Below are positions 37,425-46,888 of a stretch of DNA of 64,000 nucleotides, one piece after another. Below the pieces are notes generated by a model. It was given only the letters and a program-made list of their open reading frames with translations, was not told where the DNA came from and searched no databases. A program made the position numbers and the translations under genes. Position 1 is the stretch's first letter. Each line of letters begins with the position of its first letter. The stretch spans positions 1-64,000 of the forward strand of contig NZ_JABBNI010000012.1 of assembly GCF_012926525.1 (NCBI RefSeq), written 5' to 3'. The stretch comes from Clostridium muellerianum. Its GTDB lineage: Bacteria; Bacillota; Clostridia; Clostridiales; Clostridiaceae.

Positions 37425-37499
37425 AGACAAGCATATAATTAGTACATTATAAATTGACATATAAGTATATAATATTTTTATGATGAAAGGAGAATGCAA

Positions 37500-38348
37500 A
37501 TGGATAGTGCTATGCTAAAACCCAGCGAATTAAGTGATGCTTCTATAGGCAGCGGATGTGGCAAAGCAAAATTGACAACTTTACAGCAATTGGTATTAGG
37601 CATTTTGGCAGGTGCGTTTATAGCTATTGGAGGAGTTGCCTCTGCGGTAATTTCACACAGTATAACAAATGTTGGAGTATCTAAATTTGCAGCAGGAGCA
37701 GTGTTCCCGGTAGGACTTATGCTAGTTGTAATTTGCGGAGCAGAATTATTTACAGGCAATTGTCTTATGGTTGTACCACTAGTGGATGGAAAAATAAACT
37801 TAAAAGAGCTTTTAAAAAATTGGGTAGTAGTGTATATAGGGAATTTTATTGGTTCTGTTTTAATAGCATTTTTAGTATTTGAAGCAGGAGTATTTGCTAT
37901 AAATTCAGGTAAGCTAGGTGGAGTTGTAATAAAGGTTGCATCTACAAAAGGAAATCTTTCATTTGGAACAGCCTTTGCTAGTGCTATAATGTGTAACTTT
38001 TTAGTATGTTTAGCTGTTTGGGGAGCTTCAGCGGCTAAGGACATTATTAGTAAGTTAGTTATAATATGGTTTCCTATTATGGCTTTTGTTGCTTGTGGAT
38101 TTGAGCACTGTGTAGCTAATATGTATTTTTTAACTGCAGGTATATTTGCTAAATCCAATCCAGTTTTTGCAAAAGCTTCTGGAATAGAACCTGATAAGAT
38201 GATAAATGGTTCACATGTAATTCAAAATTTAATACCAGTTACTCTTGGAAATATAGTAGGTGGTGCAGTAATGGTAGGACTTACATATTATTTAGCTTAT
38301 AAGTATATTCCATTAAAAAAAGTAATGAAGTTTCAGATAGTAGTTTAA
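37500..38348 (+). CDS. Formate/nitrite transporter family channel (FocA/FdhC/NirC type)
   Basis: A 282-residue pentameric inner-membrane channel protein with six hydrophobic helices. The family signatures are GILAGAFIAIGGVASAVI near the N-terminus, CGAELFTGNCLMVVP near residues 80-95, and GFEHCVANMYFLTAGI with the conserved gate His near 200-215. It would move formate, nitrite or hydrosulfide. ATG 37500 has AAAGGAG 7 bases upstream and is preferred over ATG 37494. Its position after modA, whose ligand is needed for formate dehydrogenase, makes formate a reasonable guess. Confidence 0.88.
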   Translation: MDSAMLKPSELSDASIGSGCGKAKLTTLQQLVLGILAGAFIAIGGVASAVISHSITNVGVSKFAAGAVFPVGLMLVVICGAELFTGNCLMVVPLVDGKINLKELLKNWVVVYIGNFIGSVLIAFLVFEAGVFAINSGKLGGVVIKVASTKGNLSFGTAFASAIMCNFLVCLAVWGASAAKDIISKLVIIWFPIMAFVACGFEHCVANMYFLTAGIFAKSNPVFAKASGIEPDKMINGSHVIQNLIPVTLGNIVGGAVMVGLTYYLAYKYIPLKKVMKFQIVV

Positions 38349-38371
38349 GTAAATAGAAGTTAGTTTGATTG

Positions 38372-38403
38372 AGCTCGTGAAGCGTTAATTCATGAGCTTT
38401 TTG
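38372..38403 (+). terminator. Terminator of the formate/nitrite channel gene
   Basis: AGCTCGTGAA and TTCATGAGCT form a 10-bp stem with one G-T pair around a 7-base loop, then TTTT. The remaining 250 bases up to truA hold nothing I can identify. Confidence 0.75.
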
Positions 38404-38660
38404 TATGTAAAAAGTTTATGAATTAATATATGGCTATGGAATATATATATAATCAGTGTTATCATATGATTAAAAAGTTTTTAATCCATACAGAGTTTAG
38501 TCTAGTATTCTAAATTAAGGTGTATTGAAAGGAAGTAAAGAATGATAGTTAATAAATAAAATAGTGGAATTGAAAAAGTTTATGATTCTATGCTAATAGG
38601 ATTCTTAATAGACTAATTAATGTACATTTATAGTAGAGGATAAATTGAAGGAGGATTCAT

Positions 38661-39407
38661 ATGAGAAATTTAAAGATGTTAATACAATATGATGGAAGTA
38701 GATATAAGGGATGGCAAAAACAAAATCAAAAAGGTAATGATGTGTCGACTATACAGGATAAAATAGAAAATGTATTATCTAAAATGACAGGAGAAGATAT
38801 TCAAGTAGTTGGTTGTGGAAGAACTGATACAGGGGTTCATGCTGAAAATTATGTGGCAAATTTCCATACTGATTCTGCCATGACAGTAGAAGATATGTTA
38901 AATTATGTGTATGAGTTTTTACCTGAAGATATAGGAATTAAATCTATAAGAGATACTAGTGAAAGATTTCATGCTAGATATAATGCAAAATCCAAAACTT
39001 ATGTATATAAAATAAATAATAATAAATTCAGGAATGTGTTTAATAGAAAGTATGTTTATCATATTAACGAAAGACTTAATTTAAATGAAATGAGAAATGC
39101 AGCAGAAGTTTTAATAGGTACTCATGATTTTCAAAGTTTTACTAGTTTAAAAACTAAAACTAAATCTACTATTAGAACTATTAATTACATAACTATAACA
39201 GAAAATCAAGGCATGATAGAAATAGAGGTAAATGGAAATTCGTTTTTATTAAATATGGTGAGAATAATTGTAGGTACGCTTTTAGAGGTTGGAAAGGGAA
39301 ATCTTAAGCCGTCTGATGTAGAGGCAATTTTATATGAAAAGAAAAGATCAGAGGCAGGTCCTATGGCAGCAGCAAAAGGTTTGAGTTTAAAGGATATCCA
39401 ATATTAG
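38661..39407 (+). CDS. truA: tRNA pseudouridine synthase TruA
   Basis: A 248-residue cytoplasmic enzyme that converts U38-U40 of tRNA anticodon stems to pseudouridine. The catalytic aspartate is D56 in GCGRTDTGVHA. YDGSRYKGWQ at the N-terminus and FLLNMVRIIVGTLLEVGKG near the C-terminus are family signatures. Length is normal. The ribosome binding site is AAGGAGGA. It is not beside ribosomal protein genes, so this is probably a second, dispersed copy of the gene type often found after rplM/rpsI clusters. Confidence 0.95.
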   Translation: MRNLKMLIQYDGSRYKGWQKQNQKGNDVSTIQDKIENVLSKMTGEDIQVVGCGRTDTGVHAENYVANFHTDSAMTVEDMLNYVYEFLPEDIGIKSIRDTSERFHARYNAKSKTYVYKINNNKFRNVFNRKYVYHINERLNLNEMRNAAEVLIGTHDFQSFTSLKTKTKSTIRTINYITITENQGMIEIEVNGNSFLLNMVRIIVGTLLEVGKGNLKPSDVEAILYEKKRSEAGPMAAAKGLSLKDIQY

Positions 39408-39644
39408 TTTTCGGTATAATAAGCAAATTAAAATTTAAAAATTATTTCATAGACTGAAAATGAAAATTATAATATAATAGTAAATATTGGTTTTACTAAT
39501 ACCAGTTTAAGATTCATTTGTATAGTGCTTAGACACTTTGTTTGAATTTTAAATTAATTGTTCACTAAATTGTAGTAATTAAATAAAGCAAGTAGGATAT
39601 ATTTTTATGCCGAAATTTATGAAAAGTAAAGGAGATTTAGAGTT

Positions 39645-40517
39645 ATGAAATTAAAACTAATTATAAGTAAATTATTAGTCGTGCTTTTTGTTATGTCTAT
39701 AACAATATACATGCCTTTAAGTAATGTCCATGCTGATGCATATAAAAATGTTACTTTAGGAGCAGATTTAACTGATAGTCAGAAGCAGGAAATGCTTAAG
39801 TATTTTGGCGTTACTAAAGAAGAAGCTAATGTACTTGAAGTTAATAGAGATGAAGAAGCTAAGTATTTAAAAGGAGTCGCTTCTGAAAAACAAATAGGAA
39901 CTAGATCTATATCTTGCTCTTATGTAGAACCTACTAATGAAGGTGGATTAAAAATAACAACACATAATATATATTGGGTTAATGAAAGTATGATAAGAAA
40001 TGCTTTAATTACTGCAGGAATAAAAAATGCTAATGTTAAAGCAGCAGCTCCATTTAATGTATCTGGTACAGCGGCTCTTACAGGAATACTTAAGGGGTTT
40101 GAAAATAGTACTGGTGGAAAAAAGATTGATGAAAACAAAAAAGAAGCAGCTAATGCAGAATTGGTTACTACTGGTAATTTAGGCGAGAAAATAGGACAGG
40201 ATAAAGCAGCTGGTTTAGTAAATGAAGTTAAAAAAGAAGTAGTTAAAGAAAAACCTAAAAATCAAGAGCAAGTAGAAAAGATAGTAAAAGATGTAACAGG
40301 AAAGTACAACTACAATTTAAGTGATGAAGATATAAAAAATCTAACGTCTTTAATGAATAAGATAAATGGATTAAATTTAAACTTTAGTGATCTAAAAAGT
40401 CAATTAAATGGTGTTACAGATCAATTAAAGGTAACATTACAGAGTGATGAAGCTAAGGGCTTTTTTGCTAAAATATGGGCTGCCGTTAGAAGTTTCTTTG
40501 ATAATATATTTAAATAG
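39645..40517 (+). CDS. Secreted DUF1002-domain protein
   Basis: A 290-residue exported protein. A signal peptide (about 1-31, cleavage after NVHA) precedes a DUF1002 domain, recognised by LGADLTDSQKQEMLKYFGV, SISCSYVEPTNEGGLKITTHNIYWV and APFNVSGTAALTGILKGFE. The C-terminal 100 residues are helical and end in a short aromatic amphipathic helix (FFAKIWAAVRSFFDNIFK). Family function is unknown; it is common in sporulating Firmicutes. The ribosome binding site is AAAGGAG. A large composite palindromic region follows its stop codon. Confidence 0.85.
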   Translation: MKLKLIISKLLVVLFVMSITIYMPLSNVHADAYKNVTLGADLTDSQKQEMLKYFGVTKEEANVLEVNRDEEAKYLKGVASEKQIGTRSISCSYVEPTNEGGLKITTHNIYWVNESMIRNALITAGIKNANVKAAAPFNVSGTAALTGILKGFENSTGGKKIDENKKEAANAELVTTGNLGEKIGQDKAAGLVNEVKKEVVKEKPKNQEQVEKIVKDVTGKYNYNLSDEDIKNLTSLMNKINGLNLNFSDLKSQLNGVTDQLKVTLQSDEAKGFFAKIWAAVRSFFDNIFK

Positions 40518-40584
40518 GAAGATTTGGATTATATAATTCGTTACATTATAATGTTTTTTATAGTTTAAAAATAATGCGGCTCAA

Positions 40585-40850
40585 AGTGCAGTGAAAGTTT
40601 TGATTTTAACTTTTACTACGGTATATAGAATAAGCGTTTACTCACTGCTAAATGTTTTCAATTAGTCTAAAGCTCAAAGTTAAAGAAACCCTAAGAACTT
40701 TGCCAAACTCGGTTCCCTCAAACAAGGCTAAAGTTCTAAGGCTTTCCTTAACTTCTCGCTAAGACTAATAAGAAAACAATTTAGCTAATGTGAGTAAACG
40801 CTTATTCTATATACCTACATAAAAATTAAAATCAAAACTAGTAACTTCAG
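40585..40850. repeat. Palindromic element, family C (single copy in window)
   Basis: A 265-base hairpin-forming element. The left arm contains AGTTTTGATTTTAA, GGTATATAGAATAAGCGTTT, ACTCA, ATTAGTCT and AAGAACTTTGCC. The right arm carries the reverse complements in reverse order, for example AAACGCTTATTCTATATACC. The loop is about 20 bases. It has a GC-richer core than the flanks. Confidence 0.8.
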
Positions 40851-40912
40851 TTGTACATGTAATTATTGCTAATTTTATAATTTACCTCCTAAAAATTAAG
40901 GTGAAGTTTAAT

Positions 40913-40985
40913 GAAGCAAGTGTTCCTGCACAACATATATCAGCCGAAATACAGCTTAACGTTTCTTCGGTTACTTACATTGCAA
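40913..40985. repeat. Palindromic element, family B, right half
   Basis: GTTCCTGCACAACATATATC, then ATACAGCTTAACGTTTCTTC and GGTTACTTACATTGC, match the right arm of the 16.4-kb copy closely. The left arm is missing. The family C palindrome lies immediately upstream, suggesting replacement or nested insertion. Confidence 0.75.
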
Positions 40986-41021
40986 TGTGCTTATATTATA
41001 ATCTGTAGTTAATGTTTTTTA

Positions 41022-41708
41022 TTAAATAACTACCTTATATCCCACTCCTCTTACAGTACGTATAATGTTATGTTCATTATCTCCAATTTTGTCTCTAAGA
41101 TATCTTATATATACCTCAACAATATTAACATCTCCATTAAAATCAAAGCCCCAAACTTTTTCAAGAATTGTAGGTTTGCTTAAAACTAAACCGTTATTAA
41201 AAAGCAAGTATTTTAATAGATTGTATTCTGTAGGAGATAACTCTAAAAGTTTATTTTCAAAATATATTTCATGAGCTTTATCATTTACATAAAAGTTACC
41301 AATGGACATAATGTCATTTAATTCAGGTGTGTTGTTACGAAGTCTAGCATTTATCCTAGCTAATAATTCTTTAAAGCTAAATGGTTTGATCATATAATCA
41401 TCGGCACCTAAATCTAAACCTTTTACACGGTCATCTATATCATCTTTTGCTGTAAGCATAATGATAGAGGTTGATATCCATTTCTTTATTTCTGAGCATA
41501 CTTCATAGCCATTGATGCCTGGAAGCATTATATCTAATATTATTATGTTAGGATTCAGTTCCTTTGCTAAAGAAATGGCTTCATAACCATCAAAAGCAGT
41601 ATGTACAATAAAGCCCTCATCTTCTAAACCCATCTTTATAAACTCAACTATGCTTTCTTCATCGTCAACTACAAGAATATGTATTTGTTCTTTAATTAGT
41701 GGATTCAT
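41022..41708 (-). CDS. OmpR/PhoB-type response regulator
   Basis: A 228-residue two-domain regulator. The receiver (about 8-122) has the acidic pair in VVDDEES, phospho-acceptor D59 in IIILDIMLPG and the conserved Lys in DDYMIKPFS. The C-terminal winged helix (about 130-226) has SPTEYNLLKYLLFNNGLVLS and VYIRYLRDKIG. The ribosome binding site is AAAGGAGA. No histidine kinase gene is next to it, so it is an orphan in this window. The gene upstream on the same strand encodes a small HTH-like protein. Confidence 0.93.
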   Translation of the reverse strand: MNPLIKEQIHILVVDDEESIVEFIKMGLEDEGFIVHTAFDGYEAISLAKELNPNIIILDIMLPGINGYEVCSEIKKWISTSIIMLTAKDDIDDRVKGLDLGADDYMIKPFSFKELLARINARLRNNTPELNDIMSIGNFYVNDKAHEIYFENKLLELSPTEYNLLKYLLFNNGLVLSKPTILEKVWGFDFNGDVNIVEVYIRYLRDKIGDNEHNIIRTVRGVGYKVVI

Positions 41709-41773
41709 AAAAATATCTCCTTTTACAGCAAAATTTAATTATTACAATGATTAAAACACAATGCATAATTTTT

Positions 41774-42190
41774 TTATGTGCAATTTTTTTTTGCATTTTC
41801 GATTATAACACTACGAAGTTTTTGCTTTATATATTCGTTGTGATAAACGGTATCTGTACTAAATTTACATTTATTTATAAGTGATATAAAGGTTATTTTT
41901 CTGTTATTTTTAAGAAGATTTCTAACTGATCTGTTTATTTTTTTATTTATAACTTGTATTTCTTTATAATATGCCATTTTTTTTAGTATATAATTTCTTA
42001 ATTCAGGATATTGTCGTATCACAAATCGAGTTACGTCGGATCTTTCAGCAATAATAGCGAAACATATTCTTTCATCTTTTGAAATCATATCTTCAATAGT
42101 ATTAATAATGTTAGTTTCATATTCTTCTATATTTTTAAAGCTTAGTTCTTCTTTACCGCGTATATTTGAATTACTAAAAGAATTTTCCAT
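41774..42190 (-). CDS. Small hypothetical protein with two HTH-like repeats
   Basis: I do not recognise a named family. The 138-residue, basic, soluble protein contains two similar segments: RICFAIIAERSDVTRFVIRQ at about 44-63 and KITFISLINKCKFSTDTVYH at about 99-118. Each looks like a helix-turn-helix followed by an ELRNYI/YIKQKL tail. That pattern recalls the small DNA-binding DUF6262-type proteins of transposon regulators, but it is doubled here. The ribosome binding site is AGGGGAT. It is divergent from the YhgE/Pip gene and 65 bases upstream of the response regulator on the same strand. Confidence 0.6.
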   Translation of the reverse strand: MENSFSNSNIRGKEELSFKNIEEYETNIINTIEDMISKDERICFAIIAERSDVTRFVIRQYPELRNYILKKMAYYKEIQVINKKINRSVRNLLKNNRKITFISLINKCKFSTDTVYHNEYIKQKLRSVIIENAKKNCT

Positions 42191-42520
42191 ATTTGATCCC
42201 CTTGTTGAATAGTTTTTGTCTTTTTAATAATATATTATAACGATTAATTTGTAAATTCATTTTAAAGTTAATCGATCATATGTGAAATTTATGAAAATAT
42301 TTAGTTAATATGTTTACTAAATTTCATTTTATACTTTATAATGATATGTATAGATTTAATATAGGGCTAAATTGTAACATAAAAAATGACTTTCAGATTG
42401 TTAAGCTAACTTGTTCTTTCGCAATATTTCATAGAAAGGCTAACAATACATAAACTATAAAAATAGTTTTATAAGTTATAAAAGAGTTAAATTAGTTGGT
42501 TACAATTTAAAAGGAGGAAA
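42191..42520. other. 330-base divergent promoter region
   Basis: AT-rich, between the small HTH-like gene and the YhgE/Pip gene. ATTGTTAAGC (near 42397) and GGCTAACAAT (near 42438) form a loose inverted repeat. I see no gene or clear promoter. Confidence 0.3.
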
Positions 42521-44728
42521 ATGAATTATATGAGGAATATTTTCGATATATTTAAAAATCATATGAAAAATGTTTTCAGAATATATAAAAGGGACATGAA
42601 AAATATACTAACAAGTTATGTTACATTAGCTATAATTATAGCTCTATCTATACTGCCTTCACTTTATTCGTGGTTTAATATTAAAGCTTGCTGGGACCCT
42701 TACGCTAATACAAAAGGACTTTCAGTTGCAGTTGTTAATTTAGATAAAGGAACGGAATTTAGAAATGTAAAAATAAATGTTGGAGATGATGTGATAAAAA
42801 AGCTAGCAAATAATCAAGCTATAGGATGGAAATTTGTTAGTGAAAGTGAAGCTGAAAATGGTGTGAAATATGGAAAGTATTATGCTAGTGTAACTATACC
42901 TAAAGATTTTTCACAAAATCTTCTTTCTATTGTAATTCAGGATACTCCAAAGAAAAGTGAGTTGGTATATTCAGTTAATGAAAAAAGAAATGCCATAGCC
43001 CCTAAAATTACTCAAAAAGGAGCAACTAATTTACAAGAGGAAATTACGAGAAACTTTATTCAAACATCAAGTGACACTATTTTATCTTATTTAAATCAGT
43101 TTGGAATTGAATTAGATAAAATAAAACCTGGACTTAAGAATATTGTTGATGTTATTGTTAATGTAGATAATAGCATACCTCAAGTTGGTAAAGATTTAGA
43201 TAACTTTTATTCTCAATCTGTAGAATTTCAAAAGTATATGCAAAATGTCCAAAAAAATTTACCTGTTACATCTGATGCATTAAATAAGACTTTAGGTATT
43301 GCTCAAACAGGAAATGGATATATTTCAAAGACTCAGCAATCTCTACAAGCTATATCTCCATCTATAAAGTCAAATTTATCTCTTGTAAAAGATACAGCAG
43401 ATAATGCAGAAACTCTTTTGAAAGGACTTCAAGATTTAAAAACATCAGATACAGGAGCCAACAGGAAGGTTTTAGTTACAGTTAGAGATAAATATGCAGA
43501 TGGAGTAAAAAAGCTTGATAACATTTTAAGTTTATTAAATTCAATAAATAATGTTTTAAATAATGGTGTATTAGAAAATTTTATTAACAATCTTTCAAAT
43601 GTTAGAAATCAAATGTCTGATCAGCAAAACTTTCTAAATTTGCTTATTAATACTATAGATCAAGGTAATCAAGTGTTGCCTGAGAACATAAATTCAGCAG
43701 TGCAAGGTGCTGGTAAAATTTCAGGTGCATTAGGTAATATCATTGATAACTTCGATACTCAAATTGCTCCAGTTGTTGATCAATCCTTGAAAAATTTTGC
43801 TGGATTATCAGATGATTCAGTAAAGATTTTACAAAATATGCAAACGAACATGCCATTAGTTAGCAGCTTAATTGGAGGGATAAATACTGCATCTGGTTCA
43901 AGTGTGGATAGATTGAAGGAACTAAAAGATAAGTTCCCTAAAATACAACAGGATATACATTCAAATGCGGAAAAATTAAAAGGGCTTAGTGATGATCAGA
44001 AGTTTAATGAAATTACTAAACTTCTAAAAAAAGATGCTAAAAAAGAAAGTGATTTTTTAGCAAACCCTATAGATTTGAAACAAAATAGAGTTTATCCAAT
44101 ACCTAACTATGGTTCGGCTATGTCTCCGTTTTATACTACATTATCTCTTTGGGTAGGTGCATTTATATTACTATCATTATTATCTGTAGAAGTTAAAAGT
44201 TTTGAAGATGGTGTAAAACTTGGAGCAAGGGAACAATTTTTTGGAAGGTACTTTACTTTTGTAACTATTGCAATTATGCAGGCTTTAGTTACAACTATAG
44301 GTAATTTAATTCTTTTGAAGACTTATGTTGTATCACCTATTATATATGTAATGTTAGGAGTGTATACAAGTATTGTATTTACTATGATTATTTATACTTT
44401 AGTATCTGTTTTAAGAAATATAGGTAAGGCTTTAGCTATGGTGGCAATGGTATTACAGGTTTCAGCATCAGGAGGTACATTTCCAATAGAATTAATGCCT
44501 CAATTCTTTCAGAATATAAATCCTATGATGCCTTTTACTTATGCTATAGGAGCAATGAGAGAAACAGTGGGCGGAATTCTGATGCAGGCATTGGTTAAAA
44601 ATATATTAATATTATCTATATTCTTTTTTATCTCCGTATTCTTTGGAGTATTCTTCAAAGAAAAGGCTAATAAGTTAAGTGAAAAGTTTGTAAAACAATT
44701 TAAAGAAAGTGGGTTAGCAGGAGAATAG
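42521..44728 (+). CDS. YhgE/Pip-domain membrane protein (ABC-2-like exporter component)
   Basis: A 735-residue protein with the two-part architecture of the YhgE/Pip family. An N-terminal membrane helix (about 32-50) is followed by the conserved ALSILPSLYSWFNIKACWDPY motif. A long extracellular helical region (about 70-520, many coiled-coil-like Leu/Asn repeats) follows, then five C-terminal membrane helices (about 535-715) resembling ABC-2 permeases. Relatives include the phage infection protein of Lactococcus and EsaA-like factors of type VII secretion. No secretion genes are nearby. Starts at 42521 and 42530 are both possible behind AGGAGG. The stop codon touches palindromic element B. Confidence 0.85.
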   Translation: MNYMRNIFDIFKNHMKNVFRIYKRDMKNILTSYVTLAIIIALSILPSLYSWFNIKACWDPYANTKGLSVAVVNLDKGTEFRNVKINVGDDVIKKLANNQAIGWKFVSESEAENGVKYGKYYASVTIPKDFSQNLLSIVIQDTPKKSELVYSVNEKRNAIAPKITQKGATNLQEEITRNFIQTSSDTILSYLNQFGIELDKIKPGLKNIVDVIVNVDNSIPQVGKDLDNFYSQSVEFQKYMQNVQKNLPVTSDALNKTLGIAQTGNGYISKTQQSLQAISPSIKSNLSLVKDTADNAETLLKGLQDLKTSDTGANRKVLVTVRDKYADGVKKLDNILSLLNSINNVLNNGVLENFINNLSNVRNQMSDQQNFLNLLINTIDQGNQVLPENINSAVQGAGKISGALGNIIDNFDTQIAPVVDQSLKNFAGLSDDSVKILQNMQTNMPLVSSLIGGINTASGSSVDRLKELKDKFPKIQQDIHSNAEKLKGLSDDQKFNEITKLLKKDAKKESDFLANPIDLKQNRVYPIPNYGSAMSPFYTTLSLWVGAFILLSLLSVEVKSFEDGVKLGAREQFFGRYFTFVTIAIMQALVTTIGNLILLKTYVVSPIIYVMLGVYTSIVFTMIIYTLVSVLRNIGKALAMVAMVLQVSASGGTFPIELMPQFFQNINPMMPFTYAIGAMRETVGGILMQALVKNILILSIFFFISVFFGVFFKEKANKLSEKFVKQFKESGLAGE

Positions 44729-44848
44729 AAGAAACGTTAAGCTGTATGAAGACTAATATATGTTGTGAAGAAACATTAGAATTTCTTAAATGAAGCGAGT
44801 GTTTCGGCATAACATATATCAGTCGTAATACAGCTTAACGTTTCTTAG
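44727..44848. repeat. Palindromic element, family B, copy 3 (short form)
   Basis: GAAGAAACGTTAAGCTGTA and ATATATGTT are mirrored by AACATATAT and TACAGCTTAACGTTTCTT. It lacks the inner half of the 16.4-kb copy. Its first bases overlap the TAG stop of the YhgE/Pip gene, and it lies between convergent genes. Confidence 0.85.
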
Positions 44849-44889
44849 ATTATTTGCAGTTACGTCATATTTTTATAAAATTAAGTGCA

Positions 44890-46308
44890 CTAACTAACTT
44901 TTTTAGAAGGTTCATTATTAGGTTTGCTGATATTCTGCAGCGAACTATTCTTTCTTGAATAAGCAAAATAGACAAACAAACCTAGTATTAACCATGAAAT
45001 AAAGTATATCCATGTTGCTTTAGATAAATTAGCCATTAAGAATAAGCTAAAAATTACCGCTGCAATAGGAAGAGCTGGAACAAAAGGTGTTTTAAAGTTT
45101 CTTTTTAAATTTGGATGTGTCTTCCTAAGGGTAATTACCGATAAAGATACAAGCATAAAAGTTGTTATAATGGCCATATTAGAAACATCTGCTAACTGTT
45201 TTAAATCTACAAAGCCTGATATTAAAGCACCAATACATCCTATTATAAGTGTTGAAAACATTGGAACGTTAGTTTTAGAGTCTACCTTTCCAAAAACTTT
45301 TGGAAGTAGTCCGTCACGACTCATTGAAAATAATATGCGTGATGCAGCGAAGATATATGCTAACATGACGGCCATAATTCCTATAACAGCACCAACAGAA
45401 AGAATGAATGCTGCCCAACCTTGTCCTACATATTTTAATGCAAATGCCATGGCATCACCAATATTTAATTTTGAGTAATGTACAATACCTGTTAAAACCA
45501 AGCATACCATAACATATATAATAGTACATGCAATTAATGAACAAACAATTCCTATTGGCAAATCTTTTTGAGGATTTTTAACTTCTTCAGCTGAAGTTGA
45601 TACAGCATCGAATCCTGTAAAAGCAAAGAATACAGAAGCAGCTCCAGCAAACACTCCCTTTGCACCGAAAGGCATAAAAGGATGGTAGTTTTCAATATGT
45701 ATGTAAAATACGCCAACAGCTAGAAATAGAATTATAACACCTATTTTTACAAGTACTAATAAGTTATTTATTTTTTTACTTTCCTTTGTTCCTCGTGAAA
45801 GAAGGAGAGTAATTAATAATACTATAATTATTGATGGAAGATTGATAATTCCTCCTTGACTTGGGATAGTTGTAAATTTACCTGGAATATGTATTCCAAG
45901 TTCATTTATTAAACCATTGAAGTATGCAGCCCAACCGCCTGCCACAGCTGATAAACTCATAGTATAACCTGCTATAAGTGACCAGCCTACAAGATGAGCA
46001 ATTATCTCACCTAAAGATACGTATACATAAGCATAAGCACTACCAGAAGTTGGTATGGATGATGCGAATTCAGCATAACATAATGCTACAAGCATACATA
46101 CAATTGCAGAACAAATAAATGATAGCACAACAGCAGGACCAGCATCTCTTGATGCAACTAATCCTGTCAAAACCATAACACCAGTGCCGATTACAGCGCC
46201 AATGCTCATTAAAGTTACATCAAATGCACCTAAAGTTTTCTCCAAAGAAGTAGATTTATTGCTATCCAATATTGAATCTACAGTCTTTTTTTTAAAAAAT
46301 GAATACAA
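44890..46308 (-). CDS. APC-superfamily amino acid permease (YfnA/cationic amino acid transporter type)
   Basis: An inner-membrane transporter of about 472 residues with 12 to 14 hydrophobic segments. The N-terminal GAFDVTLMSIGAVIGTGVMVLTG is the substrate-contacting unwound helix of this superfamily. VFFAFTGFDAVSTSAEEVKNPQKDLP is the signature of the eukaryotic-like CAT/YfnA branch. It should exchange or import neutral or cationic amino acids. Two TTG codons can start it: 46314 lies only 2 bases from AGGAGG, so 46308, with 8-base spacing, is preferred. Confidence 0.88.
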   Translation of the reverse strand: MYSFFKKKTVDSILDSNKSTSLEKTLGAFDVTLMSIGAVIGTGVMVLTGLVASRDAGPAVVLSFICSAIVCMLVALCYAEFASSIPTSGSAYAYVYVSLGEIIAHLVGWSLIAGYTMSLSAVAGGWAAYFNGLINELGIHIPGKFTTIPSQGGIINLPSIIIVLLITLLLSRGTKESKKINNLLVLVKIGVIILFLAVGVFYIHIENYHPFMPFGAKGVFAGAASVFFAFTGFDAVSTSAEEVKNPQKDLPIGIVCSLIACTIIYVMVCLVLTGIVHYSKLNIGDAMAFALKYVGQGWAAFILSVGAVIGIMAVMLAYIFAASRILFSMSRDGLLPKVFGKVDSKTNVPMFSTLIIGCIGALISGFVDLKQLADVSNMAIITTFMLVSLSVITLRKTHPNLKRNFKTPFVPALPIAAVIFSLFLMANLSKATWIYFISWLILGLFVYFAYSRKNSSLQNISKPNNEPSKKVS

Positions 46309-46849
46309 TTTCAAGTCCTCCTTTTAGTGTTAATCTTATTATTAATATTAAAAAAAATATCTAAAAACGTCAAATTCATATAGGGAATATTTAAGACGAA
46401 GAGGGTATGAATGCTAATTACAGGTCCAAAATTCGCCATATTACTTGCAAAGCATAATAATTTATGTATTAAAAAAATCAAAAATAATAGTAATATTTTG
46501 CATTGAATAAATAATCTGAATAATTATATATCAATTTTAGAAGGAAATATTTCAACTTTCAATATTGAATTGACGATAATTTTTAAATAGTAAAACTTAT
46601 CAGAAAAATTTATGCAAGTACAGTAAATTTGGTGTTTTATTTAAAATATTTGAACTTCATAGATAACTTTTTAATATTTAATAAGGTGGTTTAATAGAAG
46701 TGGTTAATAGTAAATTTATTTTAACATTTTGTCTAAAATAAACCTGACTTACTGTCCAATTTACAGGATTACATTTTATTTATAATATATGTATATTTTA
46801 TTTCATATAATAATCTTGAGAATAAATGTAAACGATTAATTGTGAATTA

Positions 46850-46878
46850 TTGACATATAAACAATTCAGAATTATAAT
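46850..46878 (+). promoter_or_regulatory. Consensus promoter of the purine permease gene
   Basis: TTGACA (46850-46855) and TATAAT (46873-46878) are separated by exactly 17 bases. The start site falls at or just before the CAACTGGTCAGT element. Confidence 0.85.
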
Positions 46879-46888
46879 AAAATTAAAT

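Larger units (their letters stand above)
37050..37499. other. 450-base leader region of the formate/nitrite channel gene
   Basis: It contains the modA terminator-like hairpin (37064-37098), a strong promoter (37251-37279) and two leader hairpins (37335-37376 and 37402-37424). No open reading frame is credible. Confidence 0.5.
40518..41021. other. 500-base intergenic region filled by palindromic elements
   Basis: Two elements occupy most of this space: family C (40585-40850) and a right half of family B (40913-40985). It separates the DUF1002 gene (plus) from the convergent response regulator gene (minus). No gene is present. Confidence 0.7.

Noticed and set aside
37454-37473. TTGACA and TATAAT just before the formate/nitrite channel gene
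   Set aside because: The two boxes are only 8 bases apart, too close for a sigma-A promoter. The 37251-37279 pair has proper spacing.
46315-46850. T-box or lysine riboswitch upstream of the APC permease
   Set aside because: No T-box bulge sequence, specifier loop or antiterminator motif was visible on the minus strand.
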